Shown here: in pieces, positions 16,610 to 24,168 of the stretch
How positions within the stretch are numbered: position 1 is the first letter of the stretch
How the letters are laid out: the number at the start of each line of letters is the position of its first letter
Assembly (NCBI RefSeq): GCF_008923205.2
Contig: NZ_WBMS02000001.1
Coordinates: 251,708 to 315,707, forward strand
Source: Actinomadura physcomitrii
Lineage (GTDB): Bacteria; Actinomycetota; Actinomycetes; Streptosporangiales; Streptosporangiaceae
Direction of reading: 5' to 3'
Length of the DNA: 64,000 nucleotides
The notes under the pieces: generated by a model
What the model was told of the DNA's origin: nothing
The model's input: only the letters and a program-made list of their open reading frames with translations
Databases searched by the model: none
Translations under genes and position numbers: made by a program

Positions 16610-17116
16610 CTATCCCAGACGGCTCAGCAGTCGGGCCTCGGCCGCTTGGGCTTCGCGTGCTGTCTTGGCCCACACGTCGAGGGTGCAGGTGGGTCTCTGC
16701 TGTGCAGGGAATAGTCGGCCCATCGTGGTCGACAGGAAGACGCGAAAGCCTTCGTCCTCCCACCACCATTGCGTCAGCCCCGTTCCTTCTTCCAAGAGCG
16801 GGAGCCCGCGGGCGCGCTCCCGGAGTCGCTCGGCATCGGACAGGCTGATCGCCTCGGACCGTTTCCAGGCCCAGCTTGCCGATTCCTCGTGCAATGCGGC
16901 GTCCTCGATCAGCGCATCGGGATGGGCGAACACCTTGACCACGTCCTCGGGCGTCCAGCCTGGGCCGGTTACCGTGTACGCGACGGCCCCATCCGCCCTG
17001 AGCAGGATTGACCAGGGGATCGCCGTGCTGTGTTCGACCAGGTCGATCCACGGCTCGTCCCTGGCCCCACCGAAGTCGGGCCGAGGCTCGAAGACCATGC
17101 GTTCGCGGAAATGCAC
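16610..17116 (-). CDS. Uncharacterized protein, probably 5'-damaged
   Basis: A 168-aa frame from GTG 17116, with a well-composed protein sequence (EPWIDLVEHSTAIPWSILL, AVAYTVTGPGWTPEDVVKVF, TGLTQWWWEDEGFRVFLSTT). The same frame continues upstream to 17356 with equally protein-like sequence (TPRARRFLNSYATHQPFD, GDDRALRLLREAQQ, GGLAFYNPAV) but has no ATG, GTG or TTG before an in-frame TGA at 17357-17359. The real N-terminus is therefore upstream of 17116 and has lost its start, or begins at an unusual codon. No known domain is recognised and no signal peptide is seen. It is the first gene-like object inside the accessory region. Confidence 0.5.
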   Translation of the reverse strand: MHFRERMVFEPRPDFGGARDEPWIDLVEHSTAIPWSILLRADGAVAYTVTGPGWTPEDVVKVFAHPDALIEDAALHEESASWAWKRSEAISLSDAERLRERARGLPLLEEGTGLTQWWWEDEGFRVFLSTTMGRLFPAQQRPTCTLDVWAKTAREAQAAEARLLSRLG

Positions 17117-17492
17117 GGCCGGGTTGTAGAAGGCCAGCCCGCCGTAACGCTGCTGGGCCTCGCGCAGCAGGCGCAGCGCCCGGTCGTCACCGGCCTCGTG
17201 ATGCTCCCGCAGTTGGGAACGGAGAATCTCGTTCCCAGGATCAGCCGAGACGTCGAACGGCTGATGGGTGGCATAAGAGTTGAGGAAGCGCCGCGCACGG
17301 GGAGTCAGCCGACCCGGGTCATCGAGTATGTGCCGTATCGACTCATCCTGACACGATCAGGTGCGGCTCTGGAGCGACTCTAGCGGGCCCCGCTCGCCTG
17401 ATAGGAGCCTCATTCCCAGCTCAGCGCTCCCTGCAAGAGACCCGCACTTCCCCTGAACGAGATGCGAGGTCCGCTGCTGTGATGCGTGCCGC

Positions 17493-18227
17493 TTAGGCTC
17501 CCGGGGCGGGCCCTTGGGTCAGCTTGGCGACCGCCTGCTGACGTGAGAGCAGCTCGATCGACCGGCGTGGAGGCTTCCAGGGGCCGTCGGCTTCGATCAG
17601 GTGCGTCGGGCCGTAGGCCCAAGGACCGGAGATGAGTGCGGTCAGGTTCGGTTTCCGCTGGGCCTGAAGGGTGTGGTGGACGACATCGGCGTCTTGGCGG
17701 GGTGTCGCGAACCAGGCCAGAGTCGGAGCCTGGTCGGGCTTTGCGCCTGCGCTACCGATCGGCACCGGATCGGTCCTGGACTCGATGTGTTCGATGGCGT
17801 CCTCGAGTGCTTCGGCCGAGTAGATACGGGATTCGAGAGCCTCCTCGAGGTCACGTGCGGCCGCACCGCCGAAGAGGCGGTAGAGGTCCGCGTATTCGAT
17901 GACGACTTGCGCAACGCCGGCAGGGCACGCGATCGCCTCGACGAACGCGGCTCGCTCGAAGCCTTCGGCCCCCGGGCCGACCAGGCCTGCTCCTTGCGGA
18001 GCACCGAAGAGCTTGATCAGAAGATCATTCGTCTTTGTCGTCTGTGGCCTGTGGACGGCACGATGCTGAAGGAGGGCGCGGAAGCGGCTCTGAGACGTTC
18101 GTGATGACAGTCCGTTTGGAATGGATGGTCTTCTGGCGGGGATCAGCCGCGGTCGGCGGTGCTTCGCGAGGTCCCGGTCGGCCAGGCGGTCACCCTGACT
18201 GCCGGTCGGCGTGGAATCGTTCGTCAT
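17493..18227 (-). CDS. Uncharacterized protein, resembling the C-terminal domain of the 35524 gene product
   Basis: A 244-aa frame. Residues 1 to ~65 are Arg/Pro/Ser-rich and may not be natural protein. The rest is well formed: NDLLIKLFGAPQGAGLVGPG, FERAAFVEAIACPAGVAQVV, IEYADLYRLFGGAAARDLEE, and ISGPWAYGPTHLIEADGPW near the end. The order G-P-x-A-E, V-V, D-x-x-R-L, then D-L resembles the C-terminal part of the membrane protein encoded at 35524-36810, suggesting a shared domain or a truncated paralogue. No catalytic motif. The start may lie further inside, near residue 65. Confidence 0.5.
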   Translation of the reverse strand: MTNDSTPTGSQGDRLADRDLAKHRRPRLIPARRPSIPNGLSSRTSQSRFRALLQHRAVHRPQTTKTNDLLIKLFGAPQGAGLVGPGAEGFERAAFVEAIACPAGVAQVVIEYADLYRLFGGAAARDLEEALESRIYSAEALEDAIEHIESRTDPVPIGSAGAKPDQAPTLAWFATPRQDADVVHHTLQAQRKPNLTALISGPWAYGPTHLIEADGPWKPPRRSIELLSRQQAVAKLTQGPAPGA

Positions 18228-18500
18228 GCTCGCTCCCGGTCGGTTGTTGGCGCTGACAGGGCAGATGAAACCGGATAACCGCAGGTCACGGGCATGAGCA
18301 AAACTCGTCGTGGTCGCAATTGACCAGCGCGGACGGAGGCTCTTCAGGGGGCTGGACGCTTGGAGTCCAAGCGAGGATGGGCCCTGGCGCCTGCATGGAG
18401 CGGCGTGGCGACTTCTGCTCGTTGACGCGAAACACTCACCCGCCAGGTCATGTCACTCTTACGCTTCGAGTCGCTACTCTCTGCGATCGGAGGTGATCGA
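18228..18500. promoter_or_regulatory. Divergent region upstream of LuxR-type gene
   Basis: 273 bp between the minus-strand gene and the LuxR-type regulator. A TTGACG hexamer at 18422-18427 could be a -35 element, but no clear -10 is placed correctly. The end of the region (18491-18494) supplies GGAGG for GTG 18501. Confidence 0.3.
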
Positions 18501-19502
18501 GTGAGCTCTGAGGTGGAGCAGCAAGCGACACGGTTGTTGAAAGGCGTCGTACCGGACGAACTACTCGCCTCGTACACACGCTTGCTCGCGGAGGGGTCCT
18601 GCCCGCGCGACGAGGCGCCGGATCTGCTCGGCGGAATCGGGCAGGTCGAGGCGCTGACGAGATCGGGGATGGCGCACGTCAGTTCGTCCGGGCCGGCCTT
18701 GCCGCAGCGGCTTGTGCCCGTCCCGCCCGACCTTGCGCTGCAAGGCACGCTCGCGGAACTGACGCGCCGGCTGGTGGCCGATCAGGAGCGTCTGCTGGAC
18801 GGGCAGCGTCGCATGGCCGAGACGCACCCGTGGACGAGTTCGGCGGTCACCGAGTCCGCAGACCGTCTCGTCCGGATCATCACGGACCGGGAAGAGATCA
18901 GCACAGTCTCCCGAGCCCTGATCAGCGCGGCCCGGCACGACTGGATGACTTTGGACAACCAGTCCGTCGAGCGGCCGATGGACGAGCTGACCGCGGTGCC
19001 GCCTCCGCCGTCCTTTGACGGCCACGTTCGGTGCCGGGCGATCTACGAGAGCGGTTGCGCGGAGCATCCCGTCGGCCTCAAGACGATTGAGATCGCTGTC
19101 GAGGCAGGGGAGGAGGCTCGACTGCTACCGCGAATCGGCATGAAGATGAAGCTCGCCGACGAGTCGATCGCGATGCTGCCGCTGACCCCGACCGGGATGT
19201 CCGGCGCGCTGCTGATCCGCTCCTCGGTCATCGCCGGAGCGCTGCGCGAGTACTTCGAGATGCTGTGGGAACGCGCGGTCCCGCTCGGGGCCGCCAGCGC
19301 CGAGAGCCCGCTGAGCGACAAGGAGCAAAAGGTCCTCAGCCTGCTCGTCGAAGGCGTCCCGGACGCCATCATCGCCAGGCGGACGGGAATGGGACTGTCC
19401 ACGGTGCGGCGGCACTCGGCGACCATCCGCGCGAAACTCGGCCACAACAACCACCACTTCGCCGCTGGAGTCGCCGCCGTCCGCCGCGGCTGGATCAAGT
19501 GA
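18501..19502 (+). CDS. LuxR-type HTH transcriptional regulator
   Basis: A 333-aa regulator. The C-terminal ~65 residues carry a GerE/LuxR helix-turn-helix (ESPLSDKEQKVLSLLVEGVP, AIIARRTGMGLSTVRRHSAT). The N-terminal and middle regions (VEQQATRLLKGVVPDELLASYTR..., then residues ~140-260 with LVRIITDREEISTVSRALISAARHDWMTL) resemble the TrmB/PLD-like sensor arrangement of actinomycete LuxR proteins. GTG 18501 is chosen over ATG 18450 because it has a GGAGGT site seven bases upstream. The gene ends 26 bases before an S9 peptidase and 1.9 kb before an MFS exporter, so it probably controls this operon. Ligand unknown. Confidence 0.8.
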   Translation: MSSEVEQQATRLLKGVVPDELLASYTRLLAEGSCPRDEAPDLLGGIGQVEALTRSGMAHVSSSGPALPQRLVPVPPDLALQGTLAELTRRLVADQERLLDGQRRMAETHPWTSSAVTESADRLVRIITDREEISTVSRALISAARHDWMTLDNQSVERPMDELTAVPPPPSFDGHVRCRAIYESGCAEHPVGLKTIEIAVEAGEEARLLPRIGMKMKLADESIAMLPLTPTGMSGALLIRSSVIAGALREYFEMLWERAVPLGAASAESPLSDKEQKVLSLLVEGVPDAIIARRTGMGLSTVRRHSATIRAKLGHNNHHFAAGVAAVRRGWIK

Positions 19503-19528
19503 CCCCCATAAACCCTGGAAAGGTCGCC

Positions 19529-21319
19529 ATGCCCGGCTACCGGGACTTCGTGCCCCGACAAGGCTTCCAACCGACCCTGGCGCTGTCTCCGGACGCGCGC
19601 ACGGTGGCCTATGCCGGCAATGCCGGTGGGCACTTCGATCTGTGGACCGTCGCGGTCGGCGGCGGCGAGCCTCGGCAGCTGACTCGGTTGGTCGATCAGG
19701 CCGTCCGGCGGATCGCGTGGGCGCCGGACGGCAAGAGCCTGGTGTTCGCCGCCGACCGTGAGGGCGATGAGCAGTACCGGCTGTACCGCATCGGGTTGGA
19801 CGACGAAGGCCCCATCGAGATCAGTTCGGGACGCGATTGCCAGCGCGTTCTGGCGACCTCGCCGTTCGACGCCGCTGGCCGTTTTCTGGTCTACGCCGCC
19901 AATGACCGTGACGCCACCGTCCAGGACGTCCTGATCCGGGACCTGGCCGAGGAGTCTGAGCGGCGTATCCAGCCGCCGGCGGGAGTGGTGTTCGAGCCGG
20001 TCGGGATCTCGCCGGACGGGCGGTGGCTGCTGGCCGGGGGTTTTCGTTCCAACAGTCAGGTGGACGCCTACCTGATCGACCTCCAGGACGCGGCGGCCGA
20101 ACCGGTGTGCGTCACTACCGAGCATGGGGACGGGTTCTTCGAGCCCGCCGTGTGGGCAGCAGACTCGTCCGGCTTCTACCTGCGCACGGACTTGTGGGGC
20201 GAGTACACCTCGGCTGCCTTCTACCGTCTCACCACCCGAGAGCTAGAAACGGTCACCCGTCACGATTGGGACGTCGAGCACATCGACGTCGCCGGCGACA
20301 CGCTCGTGTGGTCGGTCAACGAGGACGGCCGGTCCGTCCTTCATGCTCGTCAGGGCCGGGACGTGCTGCAACTTCCTTCTATGCCACCGGGCGTGATCGC
20401 AGCTCTAGCGATCGCCCCCGCAGCCGAGCCGATCGTCGTCCTCTTCGATACCGCCACCCGGCCTGCCGAAATTGCAGCCCTGGATCCGGCAGAGGAATTT
20501 CGGTACCTCACCGACGCCCGCCCGCCCGCGCTTAGGGTTTTCGAACCGGTTGAGCCGGAGCCTGTCGTCTATCCGGCATCGGCGGGACGAAGCGTGCACG
20601 CTCTTGTGTACCGGCCGACGTCTCCGGGCCCTCACCCGGTTCTGCTGTCGATTCACGGCGGCCCCGAAGCACAAGAGCGACCCATGTATCTGCGCTCGGG
20701 CCTGTACCAGCACCTGGTGAGCCGAGGCATCGCTGTCTTTGCACCCAACATCGCTGGGTCCACCGGATACGGGAAAGCGCACCAGAAGCTCATCTACCGC
20801 GACTGGGGCGGCCCCGACCTCGACGACCTCGCCCACGCCGCCCGCTACTTGCAAGCCGACCCTGGAATCGACGGTGACCGCATCGCCGTGATGGGTGGCT
20901 CCTATGGCGGCTTCGCAGCACTCTCGTGCCTGGCGAGGCTGCCGCACAACTGGGCCGCCGGGGTCTCGCTGTGCGGACCGACCAATCTTGTCACTCTTGC
21001 TCGCGCGTGCCCCCCGACCTGGAAGAACTTCGTTGCCACCGTCCTCGGTGACCCCGAAACCCACGCCGAGTACCTGACACGGCGCTCACCGATCACCTAC
21101 GCCGACTCCATCACAGCACCGGTGTTCGTCCTGCAAGGCGCACGCGATCCCCGGGTCCCTCGTTCAGAAGCCGACCGATTCGTTGCCCGCCTGCGCGAGC
21201 ACGGCGTCGATGTCCGCTACGACGTCTTCGAAGACGAAGGCCACGGCTTCACTAACCGTGAGAACGAACTACGAGCCTACGAAGAGATCGCGCAGTTTCT
21301 CTGCAGCCACCTCTTGTAG
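19529..21319 (+). CDS. S9 family (prolyl-oligopeptidase-like) peptidase
   Basis: A 596-aa serine peptidase with an N-terminal beta-propeller (residues ~10-330; repeated SPDxR and WAPDGKSLVFAAD-type blades) and a C-terminal alpha/beta-hydrolase domain. The catalytic triad is visible: S458 in GGSYGGF, D540 in QGARDPRVP and H572 in DEGHGF. There is no signal peptide, so it acts in the cytoplasm on peptides small enough to enter the propeller. ATG 19529 is set just after the regulator stop. It is followed 97 bases later by an MFS exporter. Together these suggest peptide processing or peptide-antibiotic inactivation coupled to export. A paralogue of almost equal length lies in the lanthipeptide cluster (44499-46298). 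Confidence 0.88.
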   Translation: MPGYRDFVPRQGFQPTLALSPDARTVAYAGNAGGHFDLWTVAVGGGEPRQLTRLVDQAVRRIAWAPDGKSLVFAADREGDEQYRLYRIGLDDEGPIEISSGRDCQRVLATSPFDAAGRFLVYAANDRDATVQDVLIRDLAEESERRIQPPAGVVFEPVGISPDGRWLLAGGFRSNSQVDAYLIDLQDAAAEPVCVTTEHGDGFFEPAVWAADSSGFYLRTDLWGEYTSAAFYRLTTRELETVTRHDWDVEHIDVAGDTLVWSVNEDGRSVLHARQGRDVLQLPSMPPGVIAALAIAPAAEPIVVLFDTATRPAEIAALDPAEEFRYLTDARPPALRVFEPVEPEPVVYPASAGRSVHALVYRPTSPGPHPVLLSIHGGPEAQERPMYLRSGLYQHLVSRGIAVFAPNIAGSTGYGKAHQKLIYRDWGGPDLDDLAHAARYLQADPGIDGDRIAVMGGSYGGFAALSCLARLPHNWAAGVSLCGPTNLVTLARACPPTWKNFVATVLGDPETHAEYLTRRSPITYADSITAPVFVLQGARDPRVPRSEADRFVARLREHGVDVRYDVFEDEGHGFTNRENELRAYEEIAQFLCSHLL

Positions 21320-21416
21320 ATAACCACCTGTCACCACGCCAATTTCCCCACTGTTTCTCGTCAAGAGCAAGGAAAGGAAGCGGTGTATATATAGCTCCGC
21401 CGGCTACCGTTCTGCA

Positions 21417-22685
21417 GTGCTCAAACTCCTGTCGCCCTTGGCTTTGTTCAAGGATCCGGATATAGCGCCGCTGTTCATCGCGCGCCTCGTCTCCAGCGCC
21501 GGTGTCGGGTTCGGCGAACTGGCTCTGGCCTGGGGAGTCTTGGGCCTCGGATACGGCCCCGGCGGGCTCTCCCTCGTCCTTGCCTGCAACTCGCTTCCTG
21601 CACTGCTCATCATCTTCACCGGCGTCGCCGGGGACCGCTTCCGGCGCCACCACATCCTCGTCGCCGCCGAGGCCATCACCTGTGTTGCATGGTTGGCTCT
21701 CGGTATCTGCATCCTGACCAAGCAAGCACCGCTTCCGCTGCTCTGCACGCTGGGATTCCTGTCGGGCATCGCCACAGCGATGTTCCTGCCGACGATCCGG
21801 GGAATTGTCGCCGACCTGGTGGCCGGCGACGGGCGGCTCGGCGGCAACGCGATCATCAACCAGACCGAATCGATCGGCCTGCTCATCGGTCTCGCTTCAT
21901 CCGGGATGGTCGTTACCGCCCTCGGCCCTGGGTGGGCGGCGTCCACGCGAGGAATCCTGTGCGCGGTCAGCGCGCTGCTCCTGGGCCGCCTCCGCACACC
22001 GCGCTGGCAGCAAGCCCGCCGCGGCGTCCTGCGTGACCTGCGCATCGGCTGGCACGAATTCACTGCGCACCGCTGGGTCTGGATCATGACGCTGCAGTAC
22101 ACCGTCGTGATCATCGCGATGGTCTGCTACGACTCGATCGCCGGTCCGGTCTACATGGCCCATGGCCATGGCGGCGCGCGAGCGTGGGGCATCGTCTCCG
22201 CCTGCGAGTACACCGGTGCCCTGGTCGGTGCCTTCATCGGCGCCCGCTGGAAACCGTCGCGGCTTATCCTCACCGCCGCGGCACTTCCCGCCGCCGGGGC
22301 GATCCCCATGCTCCTCATGGGCGTCGAGACCCCGTGGATTCTTCTGGCGGGCGCCGCCGTGCTCCCCGGAGCGTGCGAAGCGATCTACTACGTGCTCTGG
22401 ACGACTGCGCTCCAGGACACCTTCGCCCCCGACGTCCTCGTCCGCGTGAACAGCTGGAACATCATCGCCAGCTACGCCTTGATGCCCGTCACCCTCCTGA
22501 CCGCCGGCCCCTTGGTCGAGCGCCTCGGCCCCCAGCCCACCGTCCTCTGCGCGAGCGTGATCACCGTCCTCGCAACCGGCTGCTCCCTCCTGATCCTGCA
22601 CCTCCAGGCCGTCTCGTCCTCTACACGTGCGGCTCTGCCCCTGTCAGCTCCGGCGTACGTCGATTCACCGCCCCACGGTGATTGA
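21417..22685 (+). CDS. MFS transporter (EntS/MFS_3-like)
   Basis: A 422-aa polytopic protein with about 12 hydrophobic segments in two halves. The loop between TM2 and TM3 (GVAGDRFRRHHIL) is the characteristic MFS motif. The segments FLSGIATAMFLPTIRGIVADLV and NAIINQTESIGLLIGLASSGMV match the MFS_3/enterobactin-exporter-like group, which often exports small peptides or siderophores. The GTG at 21417 has no Shine-Dalgarno sequence; TATATA sequences near 21386-21393 and TACCGT near 21405 could be promoter elements, so a partly leaderless transcript is possible. Linked to the S9 peptidase and the LuxR regulator upstream. Substrate unknown. Confidence 0.85.
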   Translation: MLKLLSPLALFKDPDIAPLFIARLVSSAGVGFGELALAWGVLGLGYGPGGLSLVLACNSLPALLIIFTGVAGDRFRRHHILVAAEAITCVAWLALGICILTKQAPLPLLCTLGFLSGIATAMFLPTIRGIVADLVAGDGRLGGNAIINQTESIGLLIGLASSGMVVTALGPGWAASTRGILCAVSALLLGRLRTPRWQQARRGVLRDLRIGWHEFTAHRWVWIMTLQYTVVIIAMVCYDSIAGPVYMAHGHGGARAWGIVSACEYTGALVGAFIGARWKPSRLILTAAALPAAGAIPMLLMGVETPWILLAGAAVLPGACEAIYYVLWTTALQDTFAPDVLVRVNSWNIIASYALMPVTLLTAGPLVERLGPQPTVLCASVITVLATGCSLLILHLQAVSSSTRAALPLSAPAYVDSPPHGD

Positions 22686-22766
22686 CGCCGGCGCAAGCGA
22701 CGGCGGAGCGCCACGCCGAGCGTGAGAGTGGCGCCAGCCCGTCACCTCCTGCAGTATGGAGCGCAA

Positions 22767-22791
22767 ACGACCTCACACGTTTCTAGGTCGT
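22767..22791. promoter_or_regulatory. Small inverted repeat upstream of 22853 gene
   Basis: Perfect 7-bp arms ACGACCT (22767-22773) and AGGTCGT (22785-22791) lie about 60 bases upstream of the next start codon. The spacing of 18 bases centre to centre would suit a dimeric repressor. No other evidence. Confidence 0.3.
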
Positions 22792-22852
22792 CCCTTGTCA
22801 TCCACAGAGAGGAAGTCTGCATGGCCCCTGTGACAACGAACCGGAGGACCTC

Positions 22853-23428
22853 ATGGTCGATCACGAGACCCCCACGAACGAGCGCACGGAACTTCTCGCG
22901 GGCGAGCTGCATGAACGCGCTCGCGCGCTCAACAACCTGACCCAAGGGCCGCCCGGTCTGACGAGACCTGAGACCGCCTACAGGATCCTCGGCGACCTGG
23001 CCAAGACCGCGTTCCGACTCGTCGGGACGGCCGAGCAGCTGGACGCCTTCCTCAACCGAGAACTCGACGCCGGACGGCTCCTGCACTATCGCGGCGACGA
23101 CCCGGTCCCGACCGTCCTGATAGCGCACGATGCGCTCGCCAAGGCCGGCGAGCAGTCCATGAACCTCGGCGAGTCCTTCCGCCAGGCCCAGGCTGCGCTC
23201 TCCGGCATCCACGGGCCCGAGACCGAGCCGGGAGCACTGCAGCACACCCACGACGAGAGCCAGACGTTGCCTGACGAGCAGGCCGAGGGTGTCGCGTCCG
23301 ACATCCGGCCGGCGGCCAGAGACTTCCCGCACGGCATCGGCGACGTGTTGTCCGGCCCGCCCGCGGCCCCATCCTCGCCGGATCCTCGTCCGCACCCCAA
23401 GCCACCGCATCCACGTCGGGAGCTGTAA
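22853..23428 (+). CDS. Uncharacterized mobile-element protein
   Basis: A 191-aa hydrophilic protein with ATG 22853 supported by GGAGG five bases upstream. The N-terminal two-thirds is helical and acidic (ERTELLAGELHERARALNNL, AYRILGDLAKTAFRLVGTAEQL, NLGESFRQAQAALSGIHG). The last ~45 residues are Pro-rich and disordered. Located immediately upstream of the candidate oriT and the mobC/relaxase genes, in the position of an accessory transfer protein. No known domain recognised. Confidence 0.65.
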   Translation: MVDHETPTNERTELLAGELHERARALNNLTQGPPGLTRPETAYRILGDLAKTAFRLVGTAEQLDAFLNRELDAGRLLHYRGDDPVPTVLIAHDALAKAGEQSMNLGESFRQAQAALSGIHGPETEPGALQHTHDESQTLPDEQAEGVASDIRPAARDFPHGIGDVLSGPPAAPSSPDPRPHPKPPHPRREL

Positions 23429-23527
23429 CCCGCGTAACTGCAAGGCCATGTCGGCGCATCAAGCTGGCCCCTGCTCCTGGCGGCTGCCCTGACGCGCGGA
23501 CCTCCCCCAGCGAACGGAAGGCGAGTC

Positions 23528-23697
23528 GTTCGAGGGTGTCGAAGGCGACGCCCTCGGACGCTCCCCTCGCCGGGTCGGCGAGGGGAGACAGGTCCGCACC
23601 GGCCTCTGCTCGCGCAGGGCAAGAAATGGACTTCCTAAGGATGTCTCTGCTGACCAAGCGCGGTCAGCAGCGAGGTAGACGGATCGGGCGCGATCCG
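23528..23697. other. Candidate origin of transfer (four consecutive hairpins)
   Basis: Four adjacent inverted repeats fill the 280-bp gap before the MobC-like gene. (1) 23528-23541/23546-23559, a 14-bp stem with two G.T wobbles. (2) 23561-23571/23577-23587, an 11-bp perfect stem. (3) 23647-23655/23662-23670, CTGCTGACC with GGTCAGCAG. (4) 23680-23686/23691-23697, CGGATCG with CGATCCG. Position upstream of mobC and relaxase genes and the dense dyad symmetry are typical of oriT. The nick site cannot be identified by eye. Confidence 0.55.
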
Positions 23698-23711
23698 GAG
23701 TGAAGGAGCTG

Positions 23712-24131
23712 ATGACACAAGACCGAACGAACCGGACACCGAAAACGGCGACACGACGCAACCGAAGGACGCTGCACAGCCCTCGACGAAACCGGGCGTT
23801 GTTCATCGCGCTATCGGATGAGGAGTACGCCTCGCTGGCGAAAGCCGCCGCGAACGAGAAGCTGGCGGCGGGCGCATGGGCGGCGATGACGCTTCTGGCC
23901 GCGGCGGAGGGGAAGAGGCGCGCGGATTCACATGAACTGCGGGAAGTGCTGCAGGAGGTGCTGCACGCACGCGCACAGGCACAGCGGATCGGGGTCAACC
24001 TCAACCAGGCGGTCGCCGCCTGGAACTCAGGGGAACTGTCTCCGACGCTGTGCTGGTATGCCCGGGCCGCGGCGCAGACGGTCCGCAAGCTCGATGATCT
24101 GGCCGACGAGCTGAGGAGCCGGCTGCCATGA
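23712..24131 (+). CDS. MobC-like relaxosome accessory protein
   Basis: A 139-aa basic protein with a disordered Arg-rich N-terminus, a ribbon-helix-helix-like stretch (RALFIALSDEEYASLAKAAA) and the C-terminal helix VLHARAQAQRIGVNLNQAVAAWNSGEL, close to the MobC family hallmark (IGxNLNQ). MobC proteins bind oriT and help the relaxase open the strands. ATG 23712 is preceded by AAGGAG (short spacing); GTG 23700 is an alternative. The relaxase gene begins 37 bases downstream. Immediately upstream lie the four hairpins of the candidate oriT. Confidence 0.78.
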   Translation: MTQDRTNRTPKTATRRNRRTLHSPRRNRALFIALSDEEYASLAKAAANEKLAAGAWAAMTLLAAAEGKRRADSHELREVLQEVLHARAQAQRIGVNLNQAVAAWNSGELSPTLCWYARAAAQTVRKLDDLADELRSRLP

Positions 24132-24168
24132 CGACACCGGCGTCGCTACCAGCGGCGAGTCCTACCAG

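Noticed and set aside
16229-16848. Plus-strand frames after the tRNA
   Set aside because: Arg/Pro/Ser-rich, partly antisense to the 16610 gene; no start signals.
23459-24088. Minus-strand frame opposite the MobC gene and the candidate oriT
   Set aside because: Serine/Arg/Ala-rich, antisense to MobC, which has clear family motifs.
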